From NCBI RefSeq assembly GCF_012516435.1, contig NZ_CP051216.1, positions 684,001-748,000 on the forward strand: a stretch of 64,000 nucleotides of DNA. The letters are read 5' to 3'. The position numbers and the translations under genes were made by a program. Numbering within the stretch: position 1 is the stretch's first letter; each line of letters opens with the position of its first letter. This document shows positions 32,339 through 40,771 of this stretch, piece after piece. The DNA is from Pseudodesulfovibrio sp. zrk46. GTDB lineage: Bacteria > Desulfobacterota > Desulfovibrionia > Desulfovibrionales > Desulfovibrionaceae. The notes under the pieces were generated by a model, which was not told the DNA's origin, did not search any database, and saw only the letters and a list, made by a program, of their open reading frames with translations.

Positions 32339-33841
32339 CTAGTCCTGCTTTCTCTTTTTTATGCGACGGAAGGAGTTTGAAAAGGATTTAAGGAAGCGTT
32401 TGCCCTTTCCTGCAGTCTCACGGGCCGCCTCCACGGTCTCGGCCTCAACCTCGCGACTGGTCTTCACCACCTGCTCGGCTTTCTTCTCGACGCTCTTTCG
32501 CGCACCCGCCACCTTTTCAGCGGTCTTGCTGGTCACGGCATTGACCTTTTCGCGAACAGATTGCCCGGCCTTGCGCGCACCGTCCCCCACCTTGGCAGTG
32601 GCCTGCTTCACACCGAGTCCGGCCTTCTTGGCACCGTCGCCCACGGCATTGGCCGCGCCCTTTACACCGGAACCCACGGCATCCACGGCGCTCTTCACGC
32701 CGCTGCCCACGGTCCCGGCTGCTCCCTTGACGCCTTCACCCACCTTCCGGGCTCCACCGCCAACGGCATCGGCCGCACCTTTCACACCGCTTCCCACGGC
32801 CCCCGCAGCATCCTTCACACCACCGCCGACCGCTCCGGCTGCGCCTTTCACGCCACCACCGACCTTACGAGCGCCCGAACCGACAGCTTCAGCCGTTCCG
32901 GAGATGGTATTGCCAACGGAACGGGCTGCCTTGCTGGAACCTTTCTTGACCGCGCCAGCCGCACCCTTGACCAACGCCTTGGTGACGTAGGTCACGGTCT
33001 CACCGGACATGGTCATGAAAACCTTGGACGCCTCCAGCGTAGCCGAACGACGCATGGCACCCTTGGCGTCGAGATCAAGGCTCAGGTAGTTGCGAGCCAC
33101 GATGCCGCACCGCAGGGTGAGCAGGCAGTTGGTGGTACCGTCCAGCACCGACGTAGTGATGGTCCCGGCAATGGCCTGTGCGCCCGGCACTGCCCCGATG
33201 GCAGAACCGCCGATGAGCGGCCCCATGAGTTCGTGGACATATTCCTCAATACCAAATTCCTCGATGGAACCGGCCAAGAACGAGGTCGCCCCGATATTGG
33301 CAAAGAGATTGACCATCTCCCGCCAATGGGGACGCTGATTGTAAATGTGTGCAATGCGCCACGTCAGACGCACCAGCATGAAGAGCACTACCAGCGAATC
33401 GAGCCGCCCGTTCTGGGAGATACCCGTGGCAATGAAAATACGCTTGGCCGTGTCGCGAATTTCGATGTCAGACTGCTCGCGGAGATAGGCCAGCCCCGCC
33501 TCCATGTCGGCCTCTTCGTTGATGACCAGTTCGGCGTCACGCAACAGCTTGTTCTTCTTCAAGCGACGATAGAGCTCGCGCCTGAAGGCTGCCAGATCTT
33601 CTTCTGAGGGATCGGCATAGACCATCATGGGTTTGGGTCGCATGAACGCGATGGCTCCGCCCCATGCGAGGCATGCGCCCACCGCACCAAGCAGGGACCA
33701 GAAAACCCACGGCTCAAGGGCAGGATTGAAACGGGCCGCAAACAGGGCCAGACCGGAAACGCAATTATAGAGGAACGCCAGAAAGGCCCCGATAATGATC
33801 AGGCCTGCCAGCGTAATAAAATTTTTCATGTATTTGGGCAT
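32339..33841 (-). CDS. DUF697-like membrane protein with long Gly/Ala/Lys repeat tail
   Basis: About 500 residues from ATG 33839-33841 (weak ribosome site; a longer frame exists). Two membrane segments (TLAGLIIIGAFLAFLYNCV, WVFWSLLGAVGACLAWGGAI) precede a domain like the YcjF/DUF697 group (IATGISQNGRLDSLVVLFML, PLIGGSAIGAVPGAQAIAGT). The last 180 residues are about a dozen 11-residue units of type AVGSGVKGAAD, then a Lys/Arg-rich end. The tail resembles LEA-type amphipathic repeats. The role is unknown, possibly membrane or envelope stress. Confidence 0.7.
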   Translation of the reverse strand: MPKYMKNFITLAGLIIIGAFLAFLYNCVSGLALFAARFNPALEPWVFWSLLGAVGACLAWGGAIAFMRPKPMMVYADPSEEDLAAFRRELYRRLKKNKLLRDAELVINEEADMEAGLAYLREQSDIEIRDTAKRIFIATGISQNGRLDSLVVLFMLVRLTWRIAHIYNQRPHWREMVNLFANIGATSFLAGSIEEFGIEEYVHELMGPLIGGSAIGAVPGAQAIAGTITTSVLDGTTNCLLTLRCGIVARNYLSLDLDAKGAMRRSATLEASKVFMTMSGETVTYVTKALVKGAAGAVKKGSSKAARSVGNTISGTAEAVGSGARKVGGGVKGAAGAVGGGVKDAAGAVGSGVKGAADAVGGGARKVGEGVKGAAGTVGSGVKSAVDAVGSGVKGAANAVGDGAKKAGLGVKQATAKVGDGARKAGQSVREKVNAVTSKTAEKVAGARKSVEKKAEQVVKTSREVEAETVEAARETAGKGKRFLKSFSNSFRRIKKRKQD

Positions 33842-34039
33842 GAGCGGACAATACCCATTTTCATCCTGCCGGGAAAGTAGTGTGCATAATCCCGCACAAA
33901 TTCGGGAGAATCCCCCATTTTTCACCGCGGCCATTGCCAAATTTGTCACCGTACGTTAACTGGCTTAATCCAAACTTAATATTGGTTATTTTTCATCTTC
34001 AGCCCGATATGCACCTCGGGCCATCTCAAAGGGACACCC

Positions 34040-35659
34040 ATGGAACCCATCGGACACATTACGGTATGCCACGGCGCGGCAACGGCAACCGGCGAAGACG
34101 GCACTCGAGAGCTCACAGAAGGCTCTCCTCTCTATGAAAATGACGCCATTCTGACCGCCAAGGGCGGCTCCGTTGAAATCAAATTCATCGACAACGCCCT
34201 CCTGGCCCTCGGCGAGGAAAGCGAAGTGGTGCTCGACAAGTACGTCTACTCCGACGATATGGGCGATGCGGTCATCAAGATGGTGGAAGGCACCTTCCGC
34301 ACCACCACCGGCGCGCTGGTGGATGTGAATCCCGAAGGTTTCCTGCTCGAAACTCCGCTGTCCACCGTGGGTATTCGCGGCACTGACATCGGGGTCAACG
34401 TCCCCGGCGGAGGAGAGCCGGATCAGGTCTTCCTGCTGGAATTCGACGGCAAACCCGTAGTGGTTGGCTCTACCATTCCTGGAAGGGCTCCGGTCATCCT
34501 GACCACATCTGGCAGCCTGACTACAATCACGCCATCCGGTCCCGGCCCGATAGAACCGATGACGCCGCAACAGTTCCAGTTCTTCGATCAGTTCACACCC
34601 GACAGTTTGCGCCAAAGCCCACCGGCCCAGCAGGAGTTATCCGAAGACGACACGGGTGACGATGGCGGAGTCGATGGAGACGAAGCAGGAAGCGAGATGC
34701 CCGGCGAGCTGGCTGACGCAGGAGAACAAGGCGGCTCCGGCGAAGGCGGCGAGCAGTTGACGCTGTTCGGCGCGGATGGAGGGGACGAACCGCATGCCGA
34801 CGGTCCGCACCAATTATTCCATGCGCAATTCGGGTTGATGCCCAACGGCGGATTACTCCCCGCTACGCCCGGCAACTTTGCACTCCCCCAACCAATTCAA
34901 CCCATTGAAGAAACCCAGTACGACGATGCAGGTACAGGGAGCGATAGCGACACCACGCTCATCAGCATTCAGGACATGCCTTCCTTTGGCAGGGACTCCG
35001 ACGGCACAGACGTGGATCAGACAGGCTTCACCGTGGATGAAAAGACCGACGGGGCCGACACCTTTGATGGCAGCCTTGCCGACAGCACCATGGTCATTGC
35101 CCATGACGGCGACGACGACATTTCTGGAACAATAGGCGATGACTGCATGCTCTTCGGCGGCGGAGGCGATGACGAGCTCTCCTGCTACGGCGACACATGC
35201 GTCCTGTCTGGCGGCACAGGCAACGACACGCTGATCGGCACCAATGGGGACTCTCTCGTGGGCGGCTCCGGCAGCGATCTATTTGGCGTGGGCGGCGCTT
35301 CTGCCGGCACCTTCAATTTCACCGTACTCGATTTCAGCAGCGCCGAGGGCGACAAGATCGGTTTCACCAACGTGGTCACTGAATTCGTACATGACGACAA
35401 CAGCGACGGGGTCCTGGACTCAAATTACTTCGCCAGCTTCGAGAACTACGGCGACTATGACCCCAGCTACGGCGCATTATCAGGCGGCAATTCGGACCAC
35501 AAGTTCGTCTACGCCCCCATCGATGCAGGCGAAACCCAATGGGGACTCTACTACTGCAGTGACGGCACCGGAGCCGGAACTAACGGCGAACTCTTTGTCA
35601 CTTTTGACAGCGATGTGGACCTGACAGCAGACGACATCACCTTTCCGACCATCACATAG
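34040..35659 (+). CDS. FecR-domain protein with C-terminal RTX-type repeats
   Basis: 539 residues. The N-terminal FecR-like region (LTEGSPLYENDAILTAKGGS, VEIKFIDNALLALGEESEVV, ETPLSTVGIRGTDIGVNVPG) lacks a signal peptide. A long acidic, Gly/Pro-rich middle follows, then calcium-binding nonapeptide-like repeats (DGDDDISGTIGDD, GGGGDDELSCYGD, GGTGNDTLIGTNGD, GGSGSDLFGVGG) and an aromatic C terminus (ADDITFPTIT) suited to type I secretion. Secretion without an N-terminal signal is expected. No type I transporter gene lies nearby. Role unknown; adhesin or surface protein is plausible. Confidence 0.82.
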   Translation: MEPIGHITVCHGAATATGEDGTRELTEGSPLYENDAILTAKGGSVEIKFIDNALLALGEESEVVLDKYVYSDDMGDAVIKMVEGTFRTTTGALVDVNPEGFLLETPLSTVGIRGTDIGVNVPGGGEPDQVFLLEFDGKPVVVGSTIPGRAPVILTTSGSLTTITPSGPGPIEPMTPQQFQFFDQFTPDSLRQSPPAQQELSEDDTGDDGGVDGDEAGSEMPGELADAGEQGGSGEGGEQLTLFGADGGDEPHADGPHQLFHAQFGLMPNGGLLPATPGNFALPQPIQPIEETQYDDAGTGSDSDTTLISIQDMPSFGRDSDGTDVDQTGFTVDEKTDGADTFDGSLADSTMVIAHDGDDDISGTIGDDCMLFGGGGDDELSCYGDTCVLSGGTGNDTLIGTNGDSLVGGSGSDLFGVGGASAGTFNFTVLDFSSAEGDKIGFTNVVTEFVHDDNSDGVLDSNYFASFENYGDYDPSYGALSGGNSDHKFVYAPIDAGETQWGLYYCSDGTGAGTNGELFVTFDSDVDLTADDITFPTIT

Positions 35660-35680
35660 TTTTTTCACCGCGCACCAACA

Positions 35681-35713
35681 AAAAAAGGCCGGGCATAACG
35701 CCCGGCCTTTTTT
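35681..35713. terminator. Bidirectional terminator between FecR-RTX gene and mrp
   Basis: AAGGCCGGGC-ATAAC-GCCCGGCCTT with A run left and T run right. Confidence 0.92.
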
Positions 35714-35732
35714 ATTTCAGTAACTATCCGCC

Positions 35733-36611
35733 CTACGCCATTTTGATCGGGTCGGGGAGGTCCAGCATGGGAGCGATGATCTCCTTCATGGCCTGACCAG
35801 TGGCGGTATCTTCCTTCACCTTCATGAAGGGGAAACCTTCGTCGCCGGAATGGGCGACAGCCGGGTCCATGGGGATGCGACCGAGGAAACGGACGCCAGC
35901 TTCTTTGGCGAGGTCTTCGCCGCCGCCGGAATTGAAGATGTTGTGCACCTTGCCACAGTCGGGGCAGGCAAATCCGGACATATTCTCGACAAGGCCGAAG
36001 ACGCGGTTGCCCACATCACCCACGAAGGAAAGGGAGCGGCGAACGTCATCGATGGCCACGCCCTGCGGGGTGGTCACGACCACGGCCATTGCGGTGGGTC
36101 CGAGGGTCTGCAGGGTGGACAGGGGCTCGTCGCCGGTGCCCGGAGGGCAGTCAACAATGAGGTAGTCCAGATCGCCCCACATGACGTCTTCCACGAACTG
36201 CTTGATCAGGCCCACTTTCACGGGACCACGCCAGATGACGGCCTGACGCTCGTCTTCCAGCAGAAAACCGAGGGACATGACGGAGAGGTTCTTGCTCCAG
36301 GGGACCGGCTCCATGCAATCCACGCCCATGTGCGGCTTCTCACCCTTGAGGGAGAGGAGGCGCGGCACGCTGGGACCGTGAACGTCTACATCGAGGAGGC
36401 CGACCTTCTTGCCTGCCAGAGACAGGGCCACGGCGATGTTGGTGGCCACGGTGGATTTACCCACGCCGCCCTTACCGGACATGACCACGATCTTGTGCTT
36501 GATCCGGCCGAGGGTCTTCTGAAGCTTGTCATCCACCGGCTGATCGCAACCAGTGGAGCTGGCACAAGTGCCATCGGAATTTGCCGAGGAGCAACCGCTG
36601 CATCCGCTCAT
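35733..36611 (-). CDS. Mrp/NBP35-type P-loop ATPase for Fe-S cluster assembly
   Basis: 292 residues. The N terminus is Cys-rich (CSGCSSANSDGTCASS), followed by MSGKGGVGKSTVATNIA, LLDVDVHGPSVPRLL, LIVDCPPGTGDEPLS and the cluster-binding FACPDCGK. Mrp proteins scaffold or transfer [4Fe-4S] clusters. The neighbours are a NifX-like protein and a sigma54 activator, the same gene types as the Desulfovibrio orp (orange protein, Mo-Cu cluster) locus. Confidence 0.92.
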   Translation of the reverse strand: MSGCSGCSSANSDGTCASSTGCDQPVDDKLQKTLGRIKHKIVVMSGKGGVGKSTVATNIAVALSLAGKKVGLLDVDVHGPSVPRLLSLKGEKPHMGVDCMEPVPWSKNLSVMSLGFLLEDERQAVIWRGPVKVGLIKQFVEDVMWGDLDYLIVDCPPGTGDEPLSTLQTLGPTAMAVVVTTPQGVAIDDVRRSLSFVGDVGNRVFGLVENMSGFACPDCGKVHNIFNSGGGEDLAKEAGVRFLGRIPMDPAVAHSGDEGFPFMKVKEDTATGQAMKEIIAPMLDLPDPIKMA

Positions 36612-36749
36612 ATCTTTTCTCCTAAAAAATGACGGTCAAACGGCCGCCGTTGGGTATCAAAATTCACCGCCCATGCCGGGCGGTCAGCAACAAATAATCA
36701 CCGTTGTGGGAAAGTCAAATACCAGAGTTGTGAAGTCTGCTATTCCGGC

Positions 36750-37112
36750 TCACTGATCAAACGCCGCCCGGCAGCCGGGCATGGCGAGTGAGACGAGATT
36801 GTCTGCCTTGAAAGCATCCAGCACGCACTCCACATCGCCGCTGAGCCAGGGGAATACGGTCACGCCGTTCAGCTCCAGCCTTGCCCGGGCCTGTGTACTG
36901 AGCGCGCCGCACAGCAAAAGGGATACCCCGCAGGCCAATATGGCGGATGTCCTGTCCATAGGGTCCTTTGAGGGAAGGGATAGGAGGCCTGCGGGGTAAA
37001 TATTGTCATCTTGTATTTCAAACAGCCTTAGCTCGTCTGCAGTATCACAGACAGAAGCCAGCCGATCTCTATAGCACGCCAGACAAAGCAGCGTTCTGTT
37101 GCTTGCACACAT
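36750..37112 (-). CDS. NifX-like (dinitrogenase Mo-Fe cofactor binding) protein
   Basis: 120 residues from ATG 37110-37112 (GGAG six bases upstream; a sigma54 promoter ends about 30 bases before it). The fold MCASNRTLLCLACYRDRLAS and LELNGVTVFPWLSGDVECVL is that of NifX/NifY/NafY-type cofactor carriers. Cys residues in LACYRD, ACGVSLLLCGAL and PGCRAAF are numerous and might bind metal. It is followed by mrp on the same strand. Confidence 0.78.
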   Translation of the reverse strand: MCASNRTLLCLACYRDRLASVCDTADELRLFEIQDDNIYPAGLLSLPSKDPMDRTSAILACGVSLLLCGALSTQARARLELNGVTVFPWLSGDVECVLDAFKADNLVSLAMPGCRAAFDQ

Positions 37113-37154
37113 AATCGCTCCGTCCGGCGAACCCAAACCGGCCGGATTGATCGA

Positions 37155-37168
37155 GCATGGAACGTGCC
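37155..37168 (-). promoter_or_regulatory. Sigma54 promoter upstream of the NifX-like/mrp genes
   Basis: Minus-strand TTGGCACGTTCCATGCTC has GG-N10-GC and the full TGGCAC -24 box. The predicted start is near 37143, 31 bases before the NifX-like ATG. The gene just upstream encodes a sigma54 activator, the obvious candidate regulator. Confidence 0.75.
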
Positions 37169-37262
37169 AAAAAACAACCACTGTCAATTCAATGCGTTAC
37201 TGAAAAGCAGCACACAAAAACGGGCGCACAGTTCGCCCTGCGACTACTTTCAAGACGAATTA

Positions 37263-38591
37263 TTAGCCCTCGTCATCCTTTGCGAGCATTCGTCGCAACG
37301 TGTCCTTGGAGATTCCCAGTTCACGGCAAGTTGCCATGCGCTTGCCCTTATTACGGGCCAAAGCCACCCGTGCGGCCCTGCGCTTGATCTCGTCCATGGT
37401 GCCATAGAGGCCGCTGGTTCCTTCGCCTCCGGCGGCATCGGGCTGGAGATGGTCAGGCAAGTGTTCCATCTGGATGAAGCCCGACGAACAGAGAATAAAG
37501 GCGTACTCGAGAATATTCTCCAGCTCGCGCACATTGCCGGGAAAGTCGTGCCGCATCAGCACATGCAGGACGTCCTCACTGATGCCCTCGATCTCCTTAC
37601 CTTGCACCGTATTGAACTCGCCGACAAAGTGCTCGACCAGCAGCGGGATATCCTCACGTCGCTCGGTCAAAGGCGGCAGGTCCATAGTCACGACGTTGAG
37701 GCGATAGTACAGGTCCTGCCGAAACCGGCCGTCCGCCACCCGTTTTTTCAGGTTACGGTTGGTGGCAGCCACGATGCGCACATCCGCCCGAACCTCGCCA
37801 AGCCCGCCCAGGGGCTCGAAGGTGCGTTCCTGCAGGAAGCGCAACAGTTTCACCTGCAATGCGCCGGGCAGGTCGCCGATCTCATCAAGAAACACAGTGC
37901 CACCCTCGGCCATCTCCAACCGCCCCGGCTTGTCCGTACGGGCGTCGGTGAATGCCCCGGCCTTGTAGCCGAACAGCTCCGACTCCAGCAGGGTGTCCGG
38001 CAGCGCGCCACAGTTCACGGCCACGAACGGCTTGTCCTTGCGCGGACTCAAGTTATGGATGGCGCGGGCGAACAATTCCTTGCCTGTTCCCGACTCGCCG
38101 AGCAGCAGGACGGTGGCCGAACTCTGGCTCACCTGCGGCATGATGCGAAATATTTTTTCCAGCGCCGTGCTGCGCCCGATGATGTCCTCGAACCGATAGA
38201 GGTCCTTGACCTTGCGCCGCATGACATGGATCTCGGACAGATCGCGGAAGATCTCCACGCCGCCCACCACTTCGCCCTGTGCATTGGTCAGGGGCGAGGC
38301 CGAGATGGACACCGGGACCTTGGTGCCGTCGCTGCGAATGATAAAGATGGATTTGTTGATGATCCGCTTGCCCGCGTGGATGCACTCACCAATGGCACAC
38401 TGCCCGTCGCACACGCTGGACCGGAACACGTCACGGCACTGGCTGCCCACGGCCTCACTGGCCGGGATGCCGGTGATACGCTCGGCAGACTCGTTGAAAT
38501 AGGTGATGTTCCAGTCCGCATCCACGGTAAACAAACCGTCGGCAATGGAGGCGAAGACATCCTTCAATGGTAGATTCTCGGGGAAAGACAT
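37263..38591 (-). CDS. PAS-domain sigma54-dependent transcription activator
   Basis: 442 residues: an N-terminal PAS domain (FASIADGLFTVDADWNITYF) with Cys in SVCDGQCAIGEC that could sense redox or a metal; an AAA+ domain with LLGESGTGKELFARAIHNLS, the sigma54-contacting GAFTDA loop and GGTVFLDEIGDLP; and a Fis-type helix-turn-helix (GKRMATCRELGISKDTLRRM). It probably controls the NifX-like/mrp promoter directly downstream. Its position matches the DVU2106-type activator of the D. vulgaris orp locus. Confidence 0.93.
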   Translation of the reverse strand: MSFPENLPLKDVFASIADGLFTVDADWNITYFNESAERITGIPASEAVGSQCRDVFRSSVCDGQCAIGECIHAGKRIINKSIFIIRSDGTKVPVSISASPLTNAQGEVVGGVEIFRDLSEIHVMRRKVKDLYRFEDIIGRSTALEKIFRIMPQVSQSSATVLLLGESGTGKELFARAIHNLSPRKDKPFVAVNCGALPDTLLESELFGYKAGAFTDARTDKPGRLEMAEGGTVFLDEIGDLPGALQVKLLRFLQERTFEPLGGLGEVRADVRIVAATNRNLKKRVADGRFRQDLYYRLNVVTMDLPPLTERREDIPLLVEHFVGEFNTVQGKEIEGISEDVLHVLMRHDFPGNVRELENILEYAFILCSSGFIQMEHLPDHLQPDAAGGEGTSGLYGTMDEIKRRAARVALARNKGKRMATCRELGISKDTLRRMLAKDDEG

Positions 38592-38670
38592 GGCGAAACA
38601 CTACGCACCCGAATGGAACTTGCCAATGGGAAAACGCCTTTTCCGGGCGGCATTTTCTCCCGATGGACGA

Positions 38671-38705
38671 AAAAAGCGCCCACTCGCATGTGCGGGTGGG
38701 CGCTC
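38671..38705 (-). terminator. Intrinsic terminator downstream of hypB
   Basis: GCGCCCACTCGCA / TGCGGGTGGGCGC stem followed on the minus strand by a run of T. Confidence 0.85.
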
Positions 38706-38727
38706 TGAATGTCGATAGAGGGCTGGC

Positions 38728-39387
38728 TTACAGCTTTTCAGCGCGCTTTTCACGCAGCCACTTGTACCACTCTTCCATGTTCTCACCGCTGCGGGCGGAG
38801 ATGGGCATGACCTCGATGTCCTTGTTCAGCTTGGTGGCGTGGCCCTTGGCCTTGTCGAGGTCGAAGTCGACGTAGGGGAGCAGGTCCACCTTGTTGAGCA
38901 GCATGACAGCGGAGATGTGGAACATGAGGGGGTATTTTTCCGGCTTGTCGTCACCTTCGGCAACGGACAGCAGGGTGACCTTGTAATCTTCGCCCACTTC
39001 AAATTCTGCGGGGCAGACCAGGTTGCCCACGTTTTCCACGAACAGGATGTCCAGACCTTCGAGGTCGAGTGCCTTGAGGGAATCCAGCACCATGCCGGAA
39101 TCGAGGTGGCAGCCGCCTTCGGTGTTGACCTGCACGGCCTGGGCGCCGGTGGCGGCCACGCGCTGTGCGTCATTATCGGTCTGGAGGTCGCCTTCGATGA
39201 CCGCCATCTTGAACTCTTCCTTGAGGTCGGTCAGGGTGCGTTCCAGCAAGGTGGTCTTGCCTGCGCCCGGAGAGCTCATGAGGTTGAGGCAGAGAATCTT
39301 CTTCTCTTTAAATTTAGCTTTAAGTTCCTCGGCAAGCCGATCGTTGGCCTCGAGGACATTGCGTACGATGGTGACTTCCTGTGCCAT
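38728..39387 (-). CDS. hypB: Hydrogenase maturation GTPase HypB
   Basis: 219 residues. Core motifs: NLMSSPGAGKTTLLERTLTD, VIEGDLQTDNDAQRV, NTEGGCHLDSGMVLDSL, FVENVGNLVCPAEFEVGE and LLNKVDLLPYV. HypB delivers nickel to the large subunit of [NiFe] hydrogenase. It lacks a His-rich N-terminal nickel store. It follows hypA by 21 bases on the same strand. Confidence 0.96.
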   Translation of the reverse strand: MAQEVTIVRNVLEANDRLAEELKAKFKEKKILCLNLMSSPGAGKTTLLERTLTDLKEEFKMAVIEGDLQTDNDAQRVAATGAQAVQVNTEGGCHLDSGMVLDSLKALDLEGLDILFVENVGNLVCPAEFEVGEDYKVTLLSVAEGDDKPEKYPLMFHISAVMLLNKVDLLPYVDFDLDKAKGHATKLNKDIEVMPISARSGENMEEWYKWLREKRAEKL

Positions 39388-39408
39388 GAATAACTCCTCA
39401 ATATGTTA

Positions 39409-39762
39409 CTACTCGTCGTCGATTTCAATCGAATCGATGAGCATTTCCTTCCCTTGCAAAACCTTATGTCCAAGTAACTGATCGCACTTCGGACACGGCA
39501 TGCACCGCGAATGCTCAGGGACAAATTCCTCGCCGCAATCACCGCACGCCACTCTGATGGGGATTTCAACAATCTCCAGCTCGGCTCCGTCAAAGCCTTC
39601 AGTGGGTGTCAGCGCATCCCAGGCGAACTTCAGGGATTCAGTGACCACACCGGCGAGCGCGCCGTTTTTGATGACCACTTTCTTGAGCTTCTTGCCGTCG
39701 TGCTTGACCATTTCCTCGCGCAGGATGCCGAGTATGGATTGAACTATAGACATTTCATGCAT
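39409..39762 (-). CDS. hypA: Hydrogenase nickel-insertion protein HypA
   Basis: 117 residues from MHEMSIVQSILGILREEM, where the His after the initiator Met is the nickel ligand. The zinc motif is VACGDCGEEF...CPKCDQL (two CxxC pairs). Usual family length. An upstream in-frame ATG exists but would bury the essential N-terminal His. Acts with HypB to load nickel into [NiFe] hydrogenases; the hydrogenase genes are elsewhere. Confidence 0.95.
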   Translation of the reverse strand: MHEMSIVQSILGILREEMVKHDGKKLKKVVIKNGALAGVVTESLKFAWDALTPTEGFDGAELEIVEIPIRVACGDCGEEFVPEHSRCMPCPKCDQLLGHKVLQGKEMLIDSIEIDDE

Positions 39763-39830
39763 GGAAATTTGGCTTACCCCTTTTTCAAGGGTGCGGCAAG
39801 GGAGATTCGGCATTTCGGATAAAAGAAAAG

Positions 39831-40210
39831 AGGAAGTCGCCTTCGGCTCCGATTTTATTGAGATAAAGTTTGAAAGGCAAAAATGGAAGACCGCCTATCG
39901 GCGGCGATTGTTGTACTCATTCCCTGCCGGAGGCGTCCTACGCGGACGGCGGTTCTTTCTATCTCTGCTGTCCTCATCCGTAAGCCTCGAAAATCTCGGC
40001 AACGGCTGACGGCTGGCTGAGCCGCCCCAAGAAAGAACCAAAGAAACGCGGCTTTGTGTGCTCCCCGCCTCGTGAGCTTTCGCCAAGAATCTGATCCAAA
40101 TCGAATGCCTTGTATTGCCCCTCGCGAACGAGTTCGCTTCATTTTGCCTTCGTAAACAAGCGGCATTCAATTTGGTCAGCTTCTACAGCTTAGGCTCAAG
40201 GGCTGGTCCA
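39831..40210 (+). repeat. Composite two-hairpin intergenic repeat, copy C, with 50-bp insert
   Basis: Order is GTCGCCTTCGGCTCCGATT, CCTGCCGGAGGCGTCCTACG, first hairpin, second hairpin (CTGATCCAAATCGAATGCC with GGCATTCAATTTGGTCAG). The first hairpin carries about 50 extra bases (from ATCTCTGCTGTCCTCATCCG); a similar insert is found in copy F. The second-hairpin pairs are CCAAAT/ATTTGG here but CCCAAT/ATTGGG in copy A. Confidence 0.85.
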
Positions 40211-40274
40211 ATCCTTTGTGTAAAGGCAAAAAGCCCAGATTCCCCCATATCCCCCAAAAAACACCCCAAGGGCC

Positions 40275-40293
40275 TTGGGTGCGCAGCACCCAA
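40275..40293 (+). repeat. Short perfect hairpin repeat, second copy
   Basis: TTGGGTGC-GCA-GCACCCAA, identical to the copy at 3780-3798 and in the same place relative to the longer elements. Confidence 0.75.
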
Positions 40294-40348
40294 CACCGTG
40301 TTAACGCCATACACTACCAACAAGCGTACGCCACCTCCCCGCCTTCAA

Positions 40349-40469
40349 GGCTTGTGAGAGTGGTGCAGCTGTGCATTTCTCGGGTGCCGATCGGCCGGAG
40401 GCGTAGCCCAGCTACGGAGAGGACCGGGCGGTGCACGAAAAATGCGCAGATGCGCCGCTATCGCAAGCC
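40349..40469 (+). ncRNA. 122-nt conserved hairpin element, copy C
   Basis: Same fold as copies A and B at 121 nt. Compensatory changes include outer pair five G-C to T-A and, in the inner stem, T-A to C-G. The apical hairpin is CGTAGC-CCA-GCTACG. The outer-stem G/A mismatches are conserved. It ends 48 bases before the FMN riboswitch. Confidence 0.6.
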
Positions 40470-40516
40470 GGAGCAACGCAATCAATTGACAAACGATGCA
40501 AAATATCGGATGTTCG

Positions 40517-40662
40517 CCCCGTTCTCAGGGCGGGGTGAAAGTCCCCACCGGCGGTGAGCCATTAGTGGTAAGCCCGCGAGCGCCTCCCTCTGTTGGGAGG
40601 GTCAAGCAGACCCGGTGTGATTCCGGGGCCGACGGTGATAGTCCGGATGGAAGAGAATACGA
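40517..40662 (+). promoter_or_regulatory. FMN riboswitch (RFN element)
   Basis: Textbook RFN blocks in order: CAGGGCGGGGTGAAAGTCCC, ACCGGCGGTGAGCC, AAGCCCGCGAGC, a variable CCTCCC/GGGAGG arm, CAGACCCGGTGTGATTCCGG, GGCCGACGGTGATAGTCCGG and ATGGAAGAGAAT closing on CGTTCTC. It binds flavin mononucleotide and lowers expression of the following gene. About 110 bases separate it from ribB, with several GC-rich hairpins that may form the expression platform. Confidence 0.97.
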
Positions 40663-40771
40663 CGGTTCGCCGTGGCCGCGCTTCGGTGCGGTACGTCCAC
40701 GCGCCCTTGCGTGGCGTGTGCGAGCGTCCTTTCCTGCGCCCTGATTCACCATCTCTACCGAAAGGAGAAAC

